From positions 1 to 64,000 of the forward strand of contig JAZKDT010000046.1 in NCBI GenBank assembly GCA_040387475.1: a stretch of 64,000 bases of DNA, in the 5' to 3' direction. A model generated the notes under the pieces. It was not told the DNA's origin and made no database searches. It saw nothing but the letters and a program-made list of their open reading frames with translations. Both the position numbers and the translations under genes were made by a program. The DNA comes from UBA4416 sp040387475 (lineage in GTDB: Bacteria; Bacteroidota; Bacteroidia; B-17B0; Aurantibacillaceae). Positions 54,101 through 63,621 of this stretch are shown piece by piece. Numbering within the stretch: the first letter of the stretch is position 1; each line of letters begins with the position of its first letter.

Positions 54101-57100
54101 CCCAAGTACAAATACGGTGACTACAACCATTACGGTTAATACAACTCCTACAGTGGCTATTTCAAGTGTATCAAGCCCGGTTATATGCTCAGGAAACTCT
54201 TCGGTTATTACGCCTGGTGGCGCATCAACTTATACCTTATTGAATAGCGGCGCTACCGGAACAAGCTTTACTGTCAGTCCTACGGCAACTACTACTTATT
54301 CTGTTATTGGGAGCAGTGCATCAAGTTGTCCTAGCACTAACACCATTACTACAACTATTACGGTAAACAATACACCAACCATTGCTATTTCCAGTATATC
54401 AAGTCCATCTATTTGTAATGGTGGTAATACTATTATTACGCCAAGTGGTGCTTTAACATACACGTTATTAAATACGGGCGCTACCGGAACGAGTTTTAAT
54501 GTTAGCCCAACTGGTACCACCACTTACTCTATTATTGGCACAAGCTCCTCAAGTTGCCCAAGTACAAATACTATAACAAGCACAATTACAGTAAATCCAA
54601 TTCCTACAACTACAGCTTCAACAAGCGGATCAATTACGTGTGTAACCAATACTGTAAATCTTAGTTCGACCTTAGCAGGTATGAATTATACGTGGACAGC
54701 ACCTGGCGGAAGTAGTATTTCCGGTTCTCCTAATTTACAGAATGTTGTAGGTTTAGGATTAGGAATCTATACGTTAAACATTTCAAGCCCTGCGGGATGT
54801 ACTTATTCTACAACGGTTGCAGCAATTCAAAATACGACGGCACCAACTTCTGTAAGCGCAGGTTCTAATCAAACATTAATTTGCGGAGTTCCGACAGTGA
54901 CGTTAACAGGATCGGCTACTCCTGGAACTGCAACTGCTAACTGGCTGGGCGGAGTATCATCACCAAACTCTTTCACTACGACTACAGGATCTGCAAATAC
55001 TTACACCTTACAAGCCATTAATCCTGCTACCGGATGTTTTATAACGTCTACGGTTCAGGTAACGTCTTCTGTAGGTGCGCCAACGGCAAATTCTAACGCC
55101 GTTACAAACTCTATTACATGTACAAATTCTACAGTACCGGTTGGCATAACCCCAACCTCGTCAGGACCATTTACCTACCAGTGGTCAGCTGCCGGAATTT
55201 CAGGTTCAACAACAAATGCAACTGCTACTGCAACCCTAGCGGGTGTATACACTGTTACCTTAACTAACAGCCCTGGTAATAACTGTTCAATTGTAATAAG
55301 CATTACCGTTCCTTCAAATACGACTGCAGTCACTGCTTCAATAACACCAGCAGCAACGATTACGTGTAACACGCCAAGTATTACATTAAATGCCAGTCCT
55401 ACAGGCTCAATATATACATACACATGGTCGGGCTCTTCTGCCTTAACTAATGGATCAACACAAAACCCTGGCATAACGGCCGGAGGAACTTATTCAGTAG
55501 CAATAACGAACACTGTCAACGGCTGTATGGGAAATGCTACTATCAGTGTTGCTTCAAATACAGTATTACCAATTGTAAATATTGCAGCTCCATCGGTTAC
55601 CACTACCTGCGCTGTTCCAAATGTGAATTTATCGGCGAGCAGTAATGCTGATCCTAATTCTATATATACATGGACAAGTCCATCATCGTCAACTGTAACA
55701 GGAAACCCAATATCGGTTTCGTCCGCAGGAATATATACGGTTGCTGTAACAAACACCGTAAATGGCTGTACTAATTCCATGGCCTCACAAACTGTACAAG
55801 TAGTTGCCGACGCCGGAATCCCAACCGTAACCTTATCAGCAAACTCATTATCAATTACCTGTTCCACTCAAACTGTAACAGCAACCCTCTCTACCACTTC
55901 AACACCGGTGACATATAGCTGGAGTCCTAGCACGGGAATAGTACCCGGAACGGAAACGACAGCATCGCCTGTATTTAATGCACCCGGAACCTATAGTTCA
56001 GTTGTGACGAATACAAACAGTGGTTGTGCTACCGGCATTTCAAGTAATGTAGTTACAGTAATTTTAGATAATGCAGTACCATCTGTATCGCTAAGTACTG
56101 CCACTAATAATGGAACCATTACCTGTACAAATACTATGGTGGTGGTTACTCCAACAGTAACCCCCACTGCGAATTTAACTTATACGTGGTCGCCAGGCGC
56201 GGGCCTTTCAACTTCGCCAAACCAGGCAAGTGCTACCTTTACAGCGGCAGGTATATACACGCTAGCTATTACAAATACTCTGACAGGATGTGTAACATCT
56301 TTGACAAATACAGCAAACTCCTTTACGGTAATTGCAGATAATGCAATGCCATCCTTTACATTGGGCACGGGGGCTTCTGTAACCACGTCGTGCGCGGCAC
56401 CCAACGCAACTTTATCGGGAAGTAGTGATGCTGATCCAAATTCGGTTTATACCTGGACCACACCTTCCACCACAACTGTGACTGGAAATCCTTTGGTTGT
56501 TTCAGCAACCGGTGTTTATTCGGTTATAGTTACTAATACGGTTAATGGTTGTAGCACGTCTGCTACCAGCCCAGCCACTGTGGAAGTTATACCCGGTATT
56601 GGAATACCATCTACCACGTTGTCATCAACAACTGCAACTATAACATGCTCGGACCCTACGCCAAGCGTATCGATCACAACCACGGCTACCCCGGTTAGTT
56701 ACAACTGGACACCGACATCGGGTATTGTTACCGGAACCGAAAACACTGCGAATCCAATGTTTACCGCAGCCGGTTCTTACAGTGCAGTAGTCACCAATAC
56801 CGCAAGTGGATGTGCGACCGGTATTTCGGGGACTGTAGTTACAGTGACCGTTGACAATACGCTACCCACCATTACTTTATCTAGCGGTACCAATTCAGGA
56901 ACGATTACATGTACGACGTTGTCGATCTCTATTACACCAACCATTACACCATCGAGCGCAAACTTAACGTATACATGGACAGGTGGATCGGGAACAGCGA
57001 CTCCTCCAAATCAAGCCAATGCTACATTTACAGCGTCGGGCATTTATACACTAGCTGTTACAAATACATTAACTGGTTGCGTATCCAGCAGTACAAGCAC

Positions 57101-58142
57101 GGCAAGTACCTATACCATCACAATGGATAATATTTCTCCAACTGCAAATATCAGTATAGCATCTACAAACACCATCATCGGTTGTGGAGCAAGCAATACT
57201 GTTGTTACGTTAGGAAGTAATAGTTCGAGCACTAACCCACCATCTGTTTATTGGCTACCAGGTAACGTCCCAGGGTTTTCATTTAATGTGACTACTGCAG
57301 GTACTTATACATTGGTTGTGGTTGATAGTTTTAACGGATGCCGTGATTCGACAGAGATCACTGTGACAGGCAATACAACACCTCCATCGGGGGTTAATGC
57401 CGGAGGATCAACCAACATTGCTTGTGGAAGCACTACAGTGTCTTTAAACGGTGTAACTACTGCAACAAATACCAGCTATTCATGGTCTGGCCCATCCGGA
57501 ACAAGCATTTTATCGGGAGGCAATACCCTTAATCCTGTTGTTGCAGAAATCGGGGATTACACACTCACCGTAACGGACAATTTAACGGGTTGTTCAAGTT
57601 CAGCAGTTGTAAATGTAACACAGGCAATTGCAACAGCATCGATCACTGCAAATCCAACAACCGGCACGTCACCTTTAGTAGTTGACTTTACAGGTTCAGG
57701 TGTTGTGGGCTCAACTTACAGCTGGAATTTTGGAGACAATACGCCAATATCATCAAATCAAAACCCAGGTAATACTTTCACTACAGGTACTTATACGGTA
57801 ACATTAACCACCACATCAGGCTCTTGTACTGCTACCGCTACAGTTGAAATAGTAGTTGAAGATGGATTGATGTTAGAGATACCTAACGTATTTACGCCTA
57901 ATGGCGATGGGGCTAATGACTTATTTACCATTAACTCGACGGGAGTAAAAGAAATAGCGCTGCAAATTTTTAACCGTTGGGGAGAAAAATTATATGAATT
58001 CACCGGAGCGAAAGCATCGTGGGATGGATTGGCACCTAATAGTATGAAAGTACCGGAAGGAACCTACTTTTACTTTGTGAAGGCTATTGGCTTTGACGAT
58101 ACAGAAATAGAGAAACACGGAACTGTGAACTTATTCAGATAG
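51171..58142 (+). CDS. 2,323-residue Ig-like surface protein with P-domain and T9SS type B signal
   Basis: Largest gene here. Signal peptide to about residue 22 (VFLTSAVFSQG), a Bacteroidota N-terminal module with Cys pairs (CSSATPFCTA, SWFYIKSSAAGAMTFSL), then a proprotein-convertase P-like domain (about 425-565; DFDADMDVYLVCPGGTTITLS). Next come six exact-length 76-residue repeats (about 690-1145), more than ten other Ig-like modules, a PKD domain (YSWNFGDN) and a CHU_C domain (PNVFTPNGDGANDLF, FNRWGEKLYEF, PEGTYFYFVKA). Thr, Ser, Ala and Gly dominate, which suits O-glycosylation. Probably a T9SS-exported adhesin or envelope fibre. Confidence 0.92.
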   Translation: MSSKKLLSLILLVFLTSAVFSQGTLCSSATPFCTAIGTPFTYQNVTGTAVGQVGPNYGCLATQPRPSWFYIKSSAAGAMTFSLTQSTSPGGAPNIDVDFIAYGPYSTAAFPSACSNLTGGCTADHNCAGNTEDCSYNPAATETMTLNATAPGQYFIIMITNFAGTAGFITFTQTGGPATDCSITCPSVISGDGFTTSSGSNLPSSVSCGSAPITLMASNNSAFGSPIVPGIMLNFTTNNNPSNQLNWYENGTFLACFGPTCTAGPLNVNTNNDIQLYYSSPTATTTIEFCEPNTAQPNMGYSIMDLASGATIAFGTWIDDGACQTVTIPPGAITGVATFTASCGTCVTSTNFGYGTFNPALAGTGTHTITYSFSPGGSCPTYTFSKVITVNTPSITPAVTNATICAGNSTTLSVSGTPSSPNATFSNFNNYAIPDGSATGVSSPITISGLSGVVGTNLLSVNLNIYSDFDADMDVYLVCPGGTTITLSDDNGGAGFDYTNTTFSTTGTAITSGAAPFTGTFTPEQAFSGLSGCNMNGVWQLFVKDDTGNGLSGFILDWSITFVNQNSYSWSPAATLSPSTGTLVTASPTVTTIYTVTATDATGCAATKTITVSVDPKPTLTITPTNTLVCSGNTVSLTGSGASTYTWTGGITNGTAFSPAATSGYTLTGTSAAGCTNTAITSVSVNASPTVAISSVSSPVICSGNSSLITPTGASTYTLLNSGATGTSFNVSPTATTTYSIIGASASSCPGTNTMTTTITVNTSPTVAISSVSSPVICSGNSSVITPGGASTYTLLNSGATGTSFNVSPTATTTYSIIGASASSCPGTNTITTTITVNTTPTVGITSVSNPTLCSGNPSVITPGGASTYTLLNSGATGTSFTVNPTATTTYSIVGISSSSCPSTNTITTTITVGTTPTVAISSVSSPVICSGNSSVITPGGASTYTLLNSGATGTSFTVNPTATTIYSVSGISAGGCPSTNTVTTTITVNTTPTVAISSVSSPVICSGNSSVITPGGASTYTLLNSGATGTSFTVSPTATTTYSVIGSSASSCPSTNTITTTITVNNTPTIAISSISSPSICNGGNTIITPSGALTYTLLNTGATGTSFNVSPTGTTTYSIIGTSSSSCPSTNTITSTITVNPIPTTTASTSGSITCVTNTVNLSSTLAGMNYTWTAPGGSSISGSPNLQNVVGLGLGIYTLNISSPAGCTYSTTVAAIQNTTAPTSVSAGSNQTLICGVPTVTLTGSATPGTATANWLGGVSSPNSFTTTTGSANTYTLQAINPATGCFITSTVQVTSSVGAPTANSNAVTNSITCTNSTVPVGITPTSSGPFTYQWSAAGISGSTTNATATATLAGVYTVTLTNSPGNNCSIVISITVPSNTTAVTASITPAATITCNTPSITLNASPTGSIYTYTWSGSSALTNGSTQNPGITAGGTYSVAITNTVNGCMGNATISVASNTVLPIVNIAAPSVTTTCAVPNVNLSASSNADPNSIYTWTSPSSSTVTGNPISVSSAGIYTVAVTNTVNGCTNSMASQTVQVVADAGIPTVTLSANSLSITCSTQTVTATLSTTSTPVTYSWSPSTGIVPGTETTASPVFNAPGTYSSVVTNTNSGCATGISSNVVTVILDNAVPSVSLSTATNNGTITCTNTMVVVTPTVTPTANLTYTWSPGAGLSTSPNQASATFTAAGIYTLAITNTLTGCVTSLTNTANSFTVIADNAMPSFTLGTGASVTTSCAAPNATLSGSSDADPNSVYTWTTPSTTTVTGNPLVVSATGVYSVIVTNTVNGCSTSATSPATVEVIPGIGIPSTTLSSTTATITCSDPTPSVSITTTATPVSYNWTPTSGIVTGTENTANPMFTAAGSYSAVVTNTASGCATGISGTVVTVTVDNTLPTITLSSGTNSGTITCTTLSISITPTITPSSANLTYTWTGGSGTATPPNQANATFTASGIYTLAVTNTLTGCVSSSTSTASTYTITMDNISPTANISIASTNTIIGCGASNTVVTLGSNSSSTNPPSVYWLPGNVPGFSFNVTTAGTYTLVVVDSFNGCRDSTEITVTGNTTPPSGVNAGGSTNIACGSTTVSLNGVTTATNTSYSWSGPSGTSILSGGNTLNPVVAEIGDYTLTVTDNLTGCSSSAVVNVTQAIATASITANPTTGTSPLVVDFTGSGVVGSTYSWNFGDNTPISSNQNPGNTFTTGTYTVTLTTTSGSCTATATVEIVVEDGLMLEIPNVFTPNGDGANDLFTINSTGVKEIALQIFNRWGEKLYEFTGAKASWDGLAPNSMKVPEGTYFYFVKAIGFDDTEIEKHGTVNLFR
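53238..54605 (+). repeat. Six 228-bp in-frame tandem repeats
   Basis: Copies start at 53238, 53466, 53694, 53922, 54150 and 54378, with exact 228-base spacing. Each encodes 76 residues with VAISSVSSPVICSGNSS and ASTYTLLNSGATGTSF in the better copies. The unit length equals that of the unrelated-looking repeats of the first giant gene. Confidence 0.92.
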
Positions 58143-58167
58143 AGCACATAAATTTAATTGAACAATA

Positions 58168-58203
58168 AAAAAACCGTCTACTTTTGAGTCGACGGTTTTT
58201 TAT
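58168..58203 (+). terminator. Rho-independent terminator
   Basis: Stem AAAAACCGTC / GACGGTTTTT with a 12-base loop, followed by T-rich sequence. Confidence 0.82.
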
Positions 58204-58205
58204 TT

Positions 58206-58618
58206 TCAGCTCCTATGTTGCTTGTACTCTTTGAAAATTTATTGCCGAAAAACCTGATTATTTTTGCCACTCTGGCTGATTCGTAATTATCTCCAACATT
58301 TCACTAATGTGTTAAAAAGTGAATGATTACCAAAAAAAGCTAGATCGTTGGTTCACAGAAAGAGAATAGTCATTCCTGAAGAAAAAAAATAAAACAGTAG
58401 ACCAAATAGCCCGTGCGAAAACTACTCATAATAAATTAACGAAAATAGTTTTCCTAAATACTTAAACAATTTAATTTGGCTTTACTTTACCTAAATCGTT
58501 TTTGACTTAGTGGAACAAACCTTTTACTCGTCAGAAATAAAAACGCTTCTTCACTCATCTGATTTCTGTAAAATGTTTGTAGTTTTTTTCGATTTTTTTC
58601 TGTCATAAATTTATAAAA
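58206..58618. other. Gene-free stretch, no structure recognised
   Basis: About 410 bases with no open frame of note on either strand and no inverted repeat or RNA gene I can identify. AT-rich near its right end, where a promoter for the next gene may lie. Confidence 0.6.
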
Positions 58619-59032
58619 ATGGTCACTAAAACTCGAAAAATGAAAGGAATTCTACTCTTATTGCTTATTTGCTGTACAGCTAAAATGAACGCCCAGCAAC
58701 AATTTAACTGTTATCATATACAGGAATTTATATGGAACGCAAATACCAACCTTTATGACACGCCAATAGAGCGGGCAGATCAGTCTAAATTTAAAATTGA
58801 CAAAGAAAAAAAGTTTTTAGTTCAAACTTTTGAAGATGGAGTTTCTACTTCACACGCTATAAAATCGTATTCCTATGACGACTCTAAAAATATAGCGACA
58901 TTATCGATAATTTCTCCATCCAACGGTTATACTTATATCTATCGTATTAATTCAAATTCGCTTGTTATAGAAGTGAGTTTAGCAAATTCTGGTAAAGAAT
59001 CGTTGTTAAAAAAATACTTGTACAAAAATTAA
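58619..59032 (+). CDS. Small secreted protein of unknown function
   Basis: A 137-residue exported protein. Signal peptide KGILLLLLICCTAKMNAQ, cut after NA; the Met at 58640 is an alternative start. The mature part is beta-rich (FLVQTFEDGVSTSHAIKSYS, GYTYIYRINSNSLVIEV), like a small lipocalin-type or jelly-roll domain, but no family is recognised. It is 46 bases before the third giant gene, the same layout as the small gene before the second, though the two small proteins are not similar. Confidence 0.75.
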   Translation: MVTKTRKMKGILLLLLICCTAKMNAQQQFNCYHIQEFIWNANTNLYDTPIERADQSKFKIDKEKKFLVQTFEDGVSTSHAIKSYSYDDSKNIATLSIISPSNGYTYIYRINSNSLVIEVSLANSGKESLLKKYLYKN

Positions 59033-59078
59033 TTTTTTATTTTCCAATTATAGTTTTTTATAATTAAAAACCCGAACC

Positions 59079-62000
59079 ATGACAAAATTTGTAAAAAAAA
59101 ATGTGCTTCCATTAATACTTATGCTCGTGGCATATTCAGGAACTGTCAATGCACAAATACCTATCAACTGTAATAACTTTTATCTACATGACCCTCCCAA
59201 TATATACACTTACAATACCGGCACTTCAACCAGTGCATTAAACTCTATCGCCTGTCCGGCCAGTGGAATTGGGCTAGCAGTCAGTAATAATTTAAACTCC
59301 GCTTCACCTGCTGTAACATTCTATACCACGGTATCCGGCCAATACTGGTACTACAACGGCTCTACGTGGGTTAACACAGGGCATGCCTGCTCAAGCGGTT
59401 CCGCGGTTAACATCTGCGGTGCAGGGCCTTATATTTACAATCTTGATGGATTTGCATCAAGAGTTTACCGATATAGTGGATCAGGAGCAGACGTTGCCGT
59501 GCTTAACTTAACTAACTGGGATGGCCCTTATGATTTGATTGGGGATGATAATGGAAATTTTTATGTATTATATACAAATGCAGGATTTCAAAAACTCGTA
59601 AAATACAGTCCTGCCGGCGCAGTGTTATGTACGTATTCCCTTATAGGAATGCCGAATTCATCGTCGGGTGCGGGTTATGCTATCGTTGGAAGTAAAATTT
59701 ACGTTTCGGGTGGTGCAGGCAATTATGTTGGAAACATTGTTGGAACTACCATTACATTTAGTGCCATGGGTGCGTTTCCAGGAGCTACAGGAGATTTTGC
59801 TTCTTGCCCATTTCCACAATTAAGCTCTAACATTAGTTCTACCGGAAATCTATCCTGCAGTACGTTATCATCTGTGCTTACAGCAACAACAACAGTAACT
59901 GGCCCCTCTTTTTCTTGGTCGGGACCAGGTATTGTAAGCGGTGGAGGTACAAGTGTTGTTACGGTTAATCAGGGGGGTATTTACACCGTAGTTATTACAG
60001 GAAGTGGCGGCGCCTGTCCGGGAGCTTCCACATCTACCGTTAACATAACTCAATCCGGCACGCCTCCTGTTGTTACAGCGTCAAGTTCTGGCGCAGTTAC
60101 CTGTTCAAACTTGTCCGTTAATCTTTCCTCTTCGCCTGCAGGGCTCAGTTATACCTGGACTGCACCTGGAGGTAGCTCTATAACGTCAGGAACAAATTCA
60201 CAAAATGCAACAGGATCTGGTGGTGGAACTTATACGGTAACTGCAAGTAGTGGCGGATGTGTGACTTCAAATGTTGTAAACGTAGCAAGCAACACAACGC
60301 CTCCTACGGCTTCAGCCAGCAGCGGAGGAGTTTTAACCTGTGCCACAACAAATGTTAACTTATCAGGAGGCCCAGGCTCTGGCGTTTCCTATAGCTGGTC
60401 GGGTCCAGGAATTATAGCGGGTGGCACAAGCGCTTCTCCAACAGTTAACCAACCAGGCACATACAATCTAACGGTTACTGATCTTTCAAACGGATGTACA
60501 GGATCAACCAGTACCTTTGTAAATCAAAATATCACCCCACCATCCGCAACCGCTGCAACTGCTGCGGGAAGTGTGCTTAATTGTAATGTTACGTCATTAA
60601 ATTTATCAGGGTCACCATCTTCAGGTGTAAGTTACAGCTGGTCTGGGCCTGGAATTATAGCTGGTGGAAATACAGCTTCTCCAACAGTGAATCAACCAGG
60701 CACTTATAATCTTGTTGTTACCGATGGTTCTAATGGATGTTCGAATTCCTCAAGTCCAGCTTCTGTTGTCATAACTCAAGATGTTACACCTCCGTCAGCA
60801 ACAGCAGCTGCGGCTTCAGGAAGCGTTCTTAATTGTAGCATCACTTCGTTAAATTTAACAGGCTCTCCTTCTTCAGGGGTAAGTTACAGCTGGTCGGGTC
60901 CAGGGATTATAGCTGGCGGAAACACTTCGTCTCCTACTGTGAACCAACCAGGAAATTACTCATTGATAGTTACCAATTCATCTAACGGCTGTTCTAACAC
61001 CTCGAGTCCTGCGGTTGTGGCAATTACACAAAATGTGATTACTATTAGCGGATCCGCTTCTACAAATAGCGTTATTACCTGTGCATCTAATAGTGTTGAT
61101 CTGAATTCTTCCCCAGGTGGCTATTCCTATGTTTGGACCGCACCCGGAGGAAGTTCAATTAACACCGGAGCCAACTCTCAAAATGCCACGGCAACGGGTG
61201 GAGGTACCTACACTGTAACGATTACCGATGCTACTACAGGGTGTTCTAATAATGCCACTGTTGTTATTCCTCAGGATGTTACACCTCCCGCAGGTGTAAC
61301 GGCTTCAGCAAACGGTTCGCTAACCTGCTCTGTTCCGTCCGTTAATTTATCGTCAACGCCAGGCTCTGGTGTAACCTACAGCTGGTCGGGACCAGGAATT
61401 GTGTCAGGCGCTAACACCTCAAACCCTCTTGTTAATCAGCCAGGTGTTTACACATTAATTGTAACCAATAACTCAAACGGCTGCTCAAACGCAGGTTCTC
61501 CTGCATCTGTGAATGTACTTTCTAACGGTGCTATTCCTATCGCCAGCGCGAGCGCTAGCGGTTCTATCACCTGCTCTAATACGTCTATGACTATTAATGG
61601 AAACCCTGACGCAGATGCAACATATTCGTGGTCCGGACCAGGAATTGTATCAGGCGGTACAACTCCTACGCCCGTAATTGACCAGCCCGGAAGCTATGTT
61701 TTTGTTGTTACAAATACGGTAAGCGGATGTTCGAATTCTACTACAGTTACTGTGTCTCAAAATATCAGCGTTCCATCACCTGTCGTACTAGCAGTGGGTA
61801 ATGAAACGCTTACCTGCAACGTGACGGTGATTACAATGACAGCTACTCCATCTACCGGAGTAAGTTATAACTGGTCGGGGCCGGGCATTACCTCAGGCGC
61901 TACTACCGCAAACCCTACTGTGAATTTACCGGGAACATATAGCGTTACACTCACCGATAATGCCAGCGGGTGCTCCAACGCAGTGCCTGTTACAGCAACA

Positions 62001-63299
62001 ATTTCTCAAAACACGGTGGTACCAACAGTACTGGTTTCAACTGCTGCCGGCAGTTCAAGCATTACCTGCGCGGTGCCAACTGTCACTTTAAATACATCGC
62101 CAACATCGGGTGTTACTTATAGCTGGTCGGGCCCAAGTGTTATAAGTGGCGCTACAACTGCAAATCCGATTGTTGATCAACCTGGAAATTACTCAGTGAC
62201 AGTTACCGACAATGTATCCGGATGCTCTAACGTTTTAGGAATTGCTGGTTCGATAGTAAATGTGCCGCTTGATAATACGGCACCCGTTGCTCAGATTGAT
62301 GCTGCCACAGCAGGAAGTATTACTTGTACAAATACCGTTGTGACAATTGATGCTACCGCATCAACTTCAGGATCCAACATTACCTATACCTGGACCACCA
62401 GTGGTTCTGGAAACCTTTCGGGAAATACGAATACAACAACGCCCACAGTAACGGGAGCAGGAACTTATACATTAACCGTTTTAAATACGGTTAATGGTTG
62501 TAGCAGCCAGGATACGATAACGATTATGAGTAATGGAAGTTTACCGGCCGGCGTAAGTGCAGGAACCGATATACTATTGCCTTGTGACAGTGGAACAGTA
62601 GTTTTAAACGGCGCGAGTACTTCCTCCAATATAAGTTATACATGGTTTGGGCCAGGCGGTTATACATTTGCTGGACAAAATCCCGGCGATGTTGAAACAG
62701 CAGGTACCTACACGTTAGTTGTAACAGATACTATTACCGGCTGTAATTTTGCCGATACAATTTCGGTAATCGATCAGAGCGTTCATGCGTCTTTTACTTC
62801 AGATCCAACCTTAGGTGTTGCTCCGTTGGCAGTGAACTTTACAAATACAAGTACAGGAGCTACTACCTATTCATGGAATTTTAACGATGGAAATACTTCT
62901 GTTTTAACAAATCCATCTAACGAGTTTGTGAATACCGGTACGTATTCTGTCGTTTTAACCGCTTTCAACAGTGCCGGAACTTGTTCAGCTGTAGCTACGG
63001 GAATTATTATAGTTGAAGATCCCTTCTTCCTCGAGATTCCAAATGTATTTACACCAAATACCGACGGGTCAAATGACGTATTTACCATCAAATCAAAAGG
63101 GGTGAAGGAGATATCATTACAGATATTCAACCGATGGGGGCAGAAAATGTATGAATTTAGCGGTACAAAAGCTGCCTGGGATGGTTTAACTGCCCAGGGA
63201 GCAGAAGTTCCATCAGCGACCTACTTCTATTTCATAAAAGCTTCAGATTTCAACGACAAGGTGGTTGAAAAACAAGGTACGGTTAACCTATTCCGATAA
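59079..63299 (+). CDS. 1,406-residue Ig-like surface protein with T9SS type B signal
   Basis: Signal peptide to about residue 25 (LVAYSGTVNAQ). Residues 28-245 read as a beta-propeller-like module (YIYNLDGFASRVYRYSG, GNFYVLYTNAGFQKLVKY), possibly DUF6923. About fifteen Ig-like modules follow, many with SYSWSGPGI(V/I)xGG and a NQPGxY strand; two or three copies of about 83 residues near 60,530-61,030 are close to each other. A PKD domain (TYSWNFNDG) and a CHU_C type B domain (PNVFTPNTDGSNDVFTI, FNRWGQKMYEF) end the protein. Shortest of the three surface giants; likely T9SS-exported. Confidence 0.9.
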   Translation: MTKFVKKNVLPLILMLVAYSGTVNAQIPINCNNFYLHDPPNIYTYNTGTSTSALNSIACPASGIGLAVSNNLNSASPAVTFYTTVSGQYWYYNGSTWVNTGHACSSGSAVNICGAGPYIYNLDGFASRVYRYSGSGADVAVLNLTNWDGPYDLIGDDNGNFYVLYTNAGFQKLVKYSPAGAVLCTYSLIGMPNSSSGAGYAIVGSKIYVSGGAGNYVGNIVGTTITFSAMGAFPGATGDFASCPFPQLSSNISSTGNLSCSTLSSVLTATTTVTGPSFSWSGPGIVSGGGTSVVTVNQGGIYTVVITGSGGACPGASTSTVNITQSGTPPVVTASSSGAVTCSNLSVNLSSSPAGLSYTWTAPGGSSITSGTNSQNATGSGGGTYTVTASSGGCVTSNVVNVASNTTPPTASASSGGVLTCATTNVNLSGGPGSGVSYSWSGPGIIAGGTSASPTVNQPGTYNLTVTDLSNGCTGSTSTFVNQNITPPSATAATAAGSVLNCNVTSLNLSGSPSSGVSYSWSGPGIIAGGNTASPTVNQPGTYNLVVTDGSNGCSNSSSPASVVITQDVTPPSATAAAASGSVLNCSITSLNLTGSPSSGVSYSWSGPGIIAGGNTSSPTVNQPGNYSLIVTNSSNGCSNTSSPAVVAITQNVITISGSASTNSVITCASNSVDLNSSPGGYSYVWTAPGGSSINTGANSQNATATGGGTYTVTITDATTGCSNNATVVIPQDVTPPAGVTASANGSLTCSVPSVNLSSTPGSGVTYSWSGPGIVSGANTSNPLVNQPGVYTLIVTNNSNGCSNAGSPASVNVLSNGAIPIASASASGSITCSNTSMTINGNPDADATYSWSGPGIVSGGTTPTPVIDQPGSYVFVVTNTVSGCSNSTTVTVSQNISVPSPVVLAVGNETLTCNVTVITMTATPSTGVSYNWSGPGITSGATTANPTVNLPGTYSVTLTDNASGCSNAVPVTATISQNTVVPTVLVSTAAGSSSITCAVPTVTLNTSPTSGVTYSWSGPSVISGATTANPIVDQPGNYSVTVTDNVSGCSNVLGIAGSIVNVPLDNTAPVAQIDAATAGSITCTNTVVTIDATASTSGSNITYTWTTSGSGNLSGNTNTTTPTVTGAGTYTLTVLNTVNGCSSQDTITIMSNGSLPAGVSAGTDILLPCDSGTVVLNGASTSSNISYTWFGPGGYTFAGQNPGDVETAGTYTLVVTDTITGCNFADTISVIDQSVHASFTSDPTLGVAPLAVNFTNTSTGATTYSWNFNDGNTSVLTNPSNEFVNTGTYSVVLTAFNSAGTCSAVATGIIIVEDPFFLEIPNVFTPNTDGSNDVFTIKSKGVKEISLQIFNRWGQKMYEFSGTKAAWDGLTAQGAEVPSATYFYFIKASDFNDKVVEKQGTVNLFR

Positions 63300-63316
63300 G
63301 TTTACAGGAATATTAT

Positions 63317-63349
63317 AAAAAATCTCCCCATATCCGGGGAGATTTTTTT
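63317..63349 (+). terminator. Rho-independent terminator
   Basis: Stem AATCTCCCC (63321-63329) / GGGGAGATT (63336-63344), six-base loop, then T run. Confidence 0.88.
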
Positions 63350-63528
63350 GTTTATAGGCCTACCATCATCGTTTTTGGCAAAAAATCGTAAATTTGGTCA
63401 TTAAAAAAAGTTCAAAAATTAATAAAGGTTTGAACAAGAAAATTTGGCAGTTTGAACCCGTAATAAGTCAATTTAGTCTATTCATATAAAAATATTTAAG
63501 GAATGTTCAATATTTATCAACATTTTTT

Positions 63529-63558
63529 TTGTTGATGAAGAAAATAATTCTATCTTTG
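63529..63558 (+). promoter_or_regulatory. rpsL promoter
   Basis: TTG (63529-63531), a 19-base spacer and TATCTTTG (63551-63558): a canonical Bacteroidota housekeeping promoter. The leader of about 57 bases contains a CCCC-AAAAT-GGGG hairpin (63564-63577) just after the expected start. The rest of 63350-63528 shows nothing else. Confidence 0.8.
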
Positions 63559-63621
63559 CCGTCCCCAAAATGGGGAGAAAGCGTAAATTATAGTAAAATC
63601 AAGTAATACAGAGGATTTAAG

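Noticed and set aside
46966..54605. CRISPR-like arrays
   Set aside because: The repeats are 228 bases long, contiguous, in frame and part of Ig-like coding sequence with no spacers.
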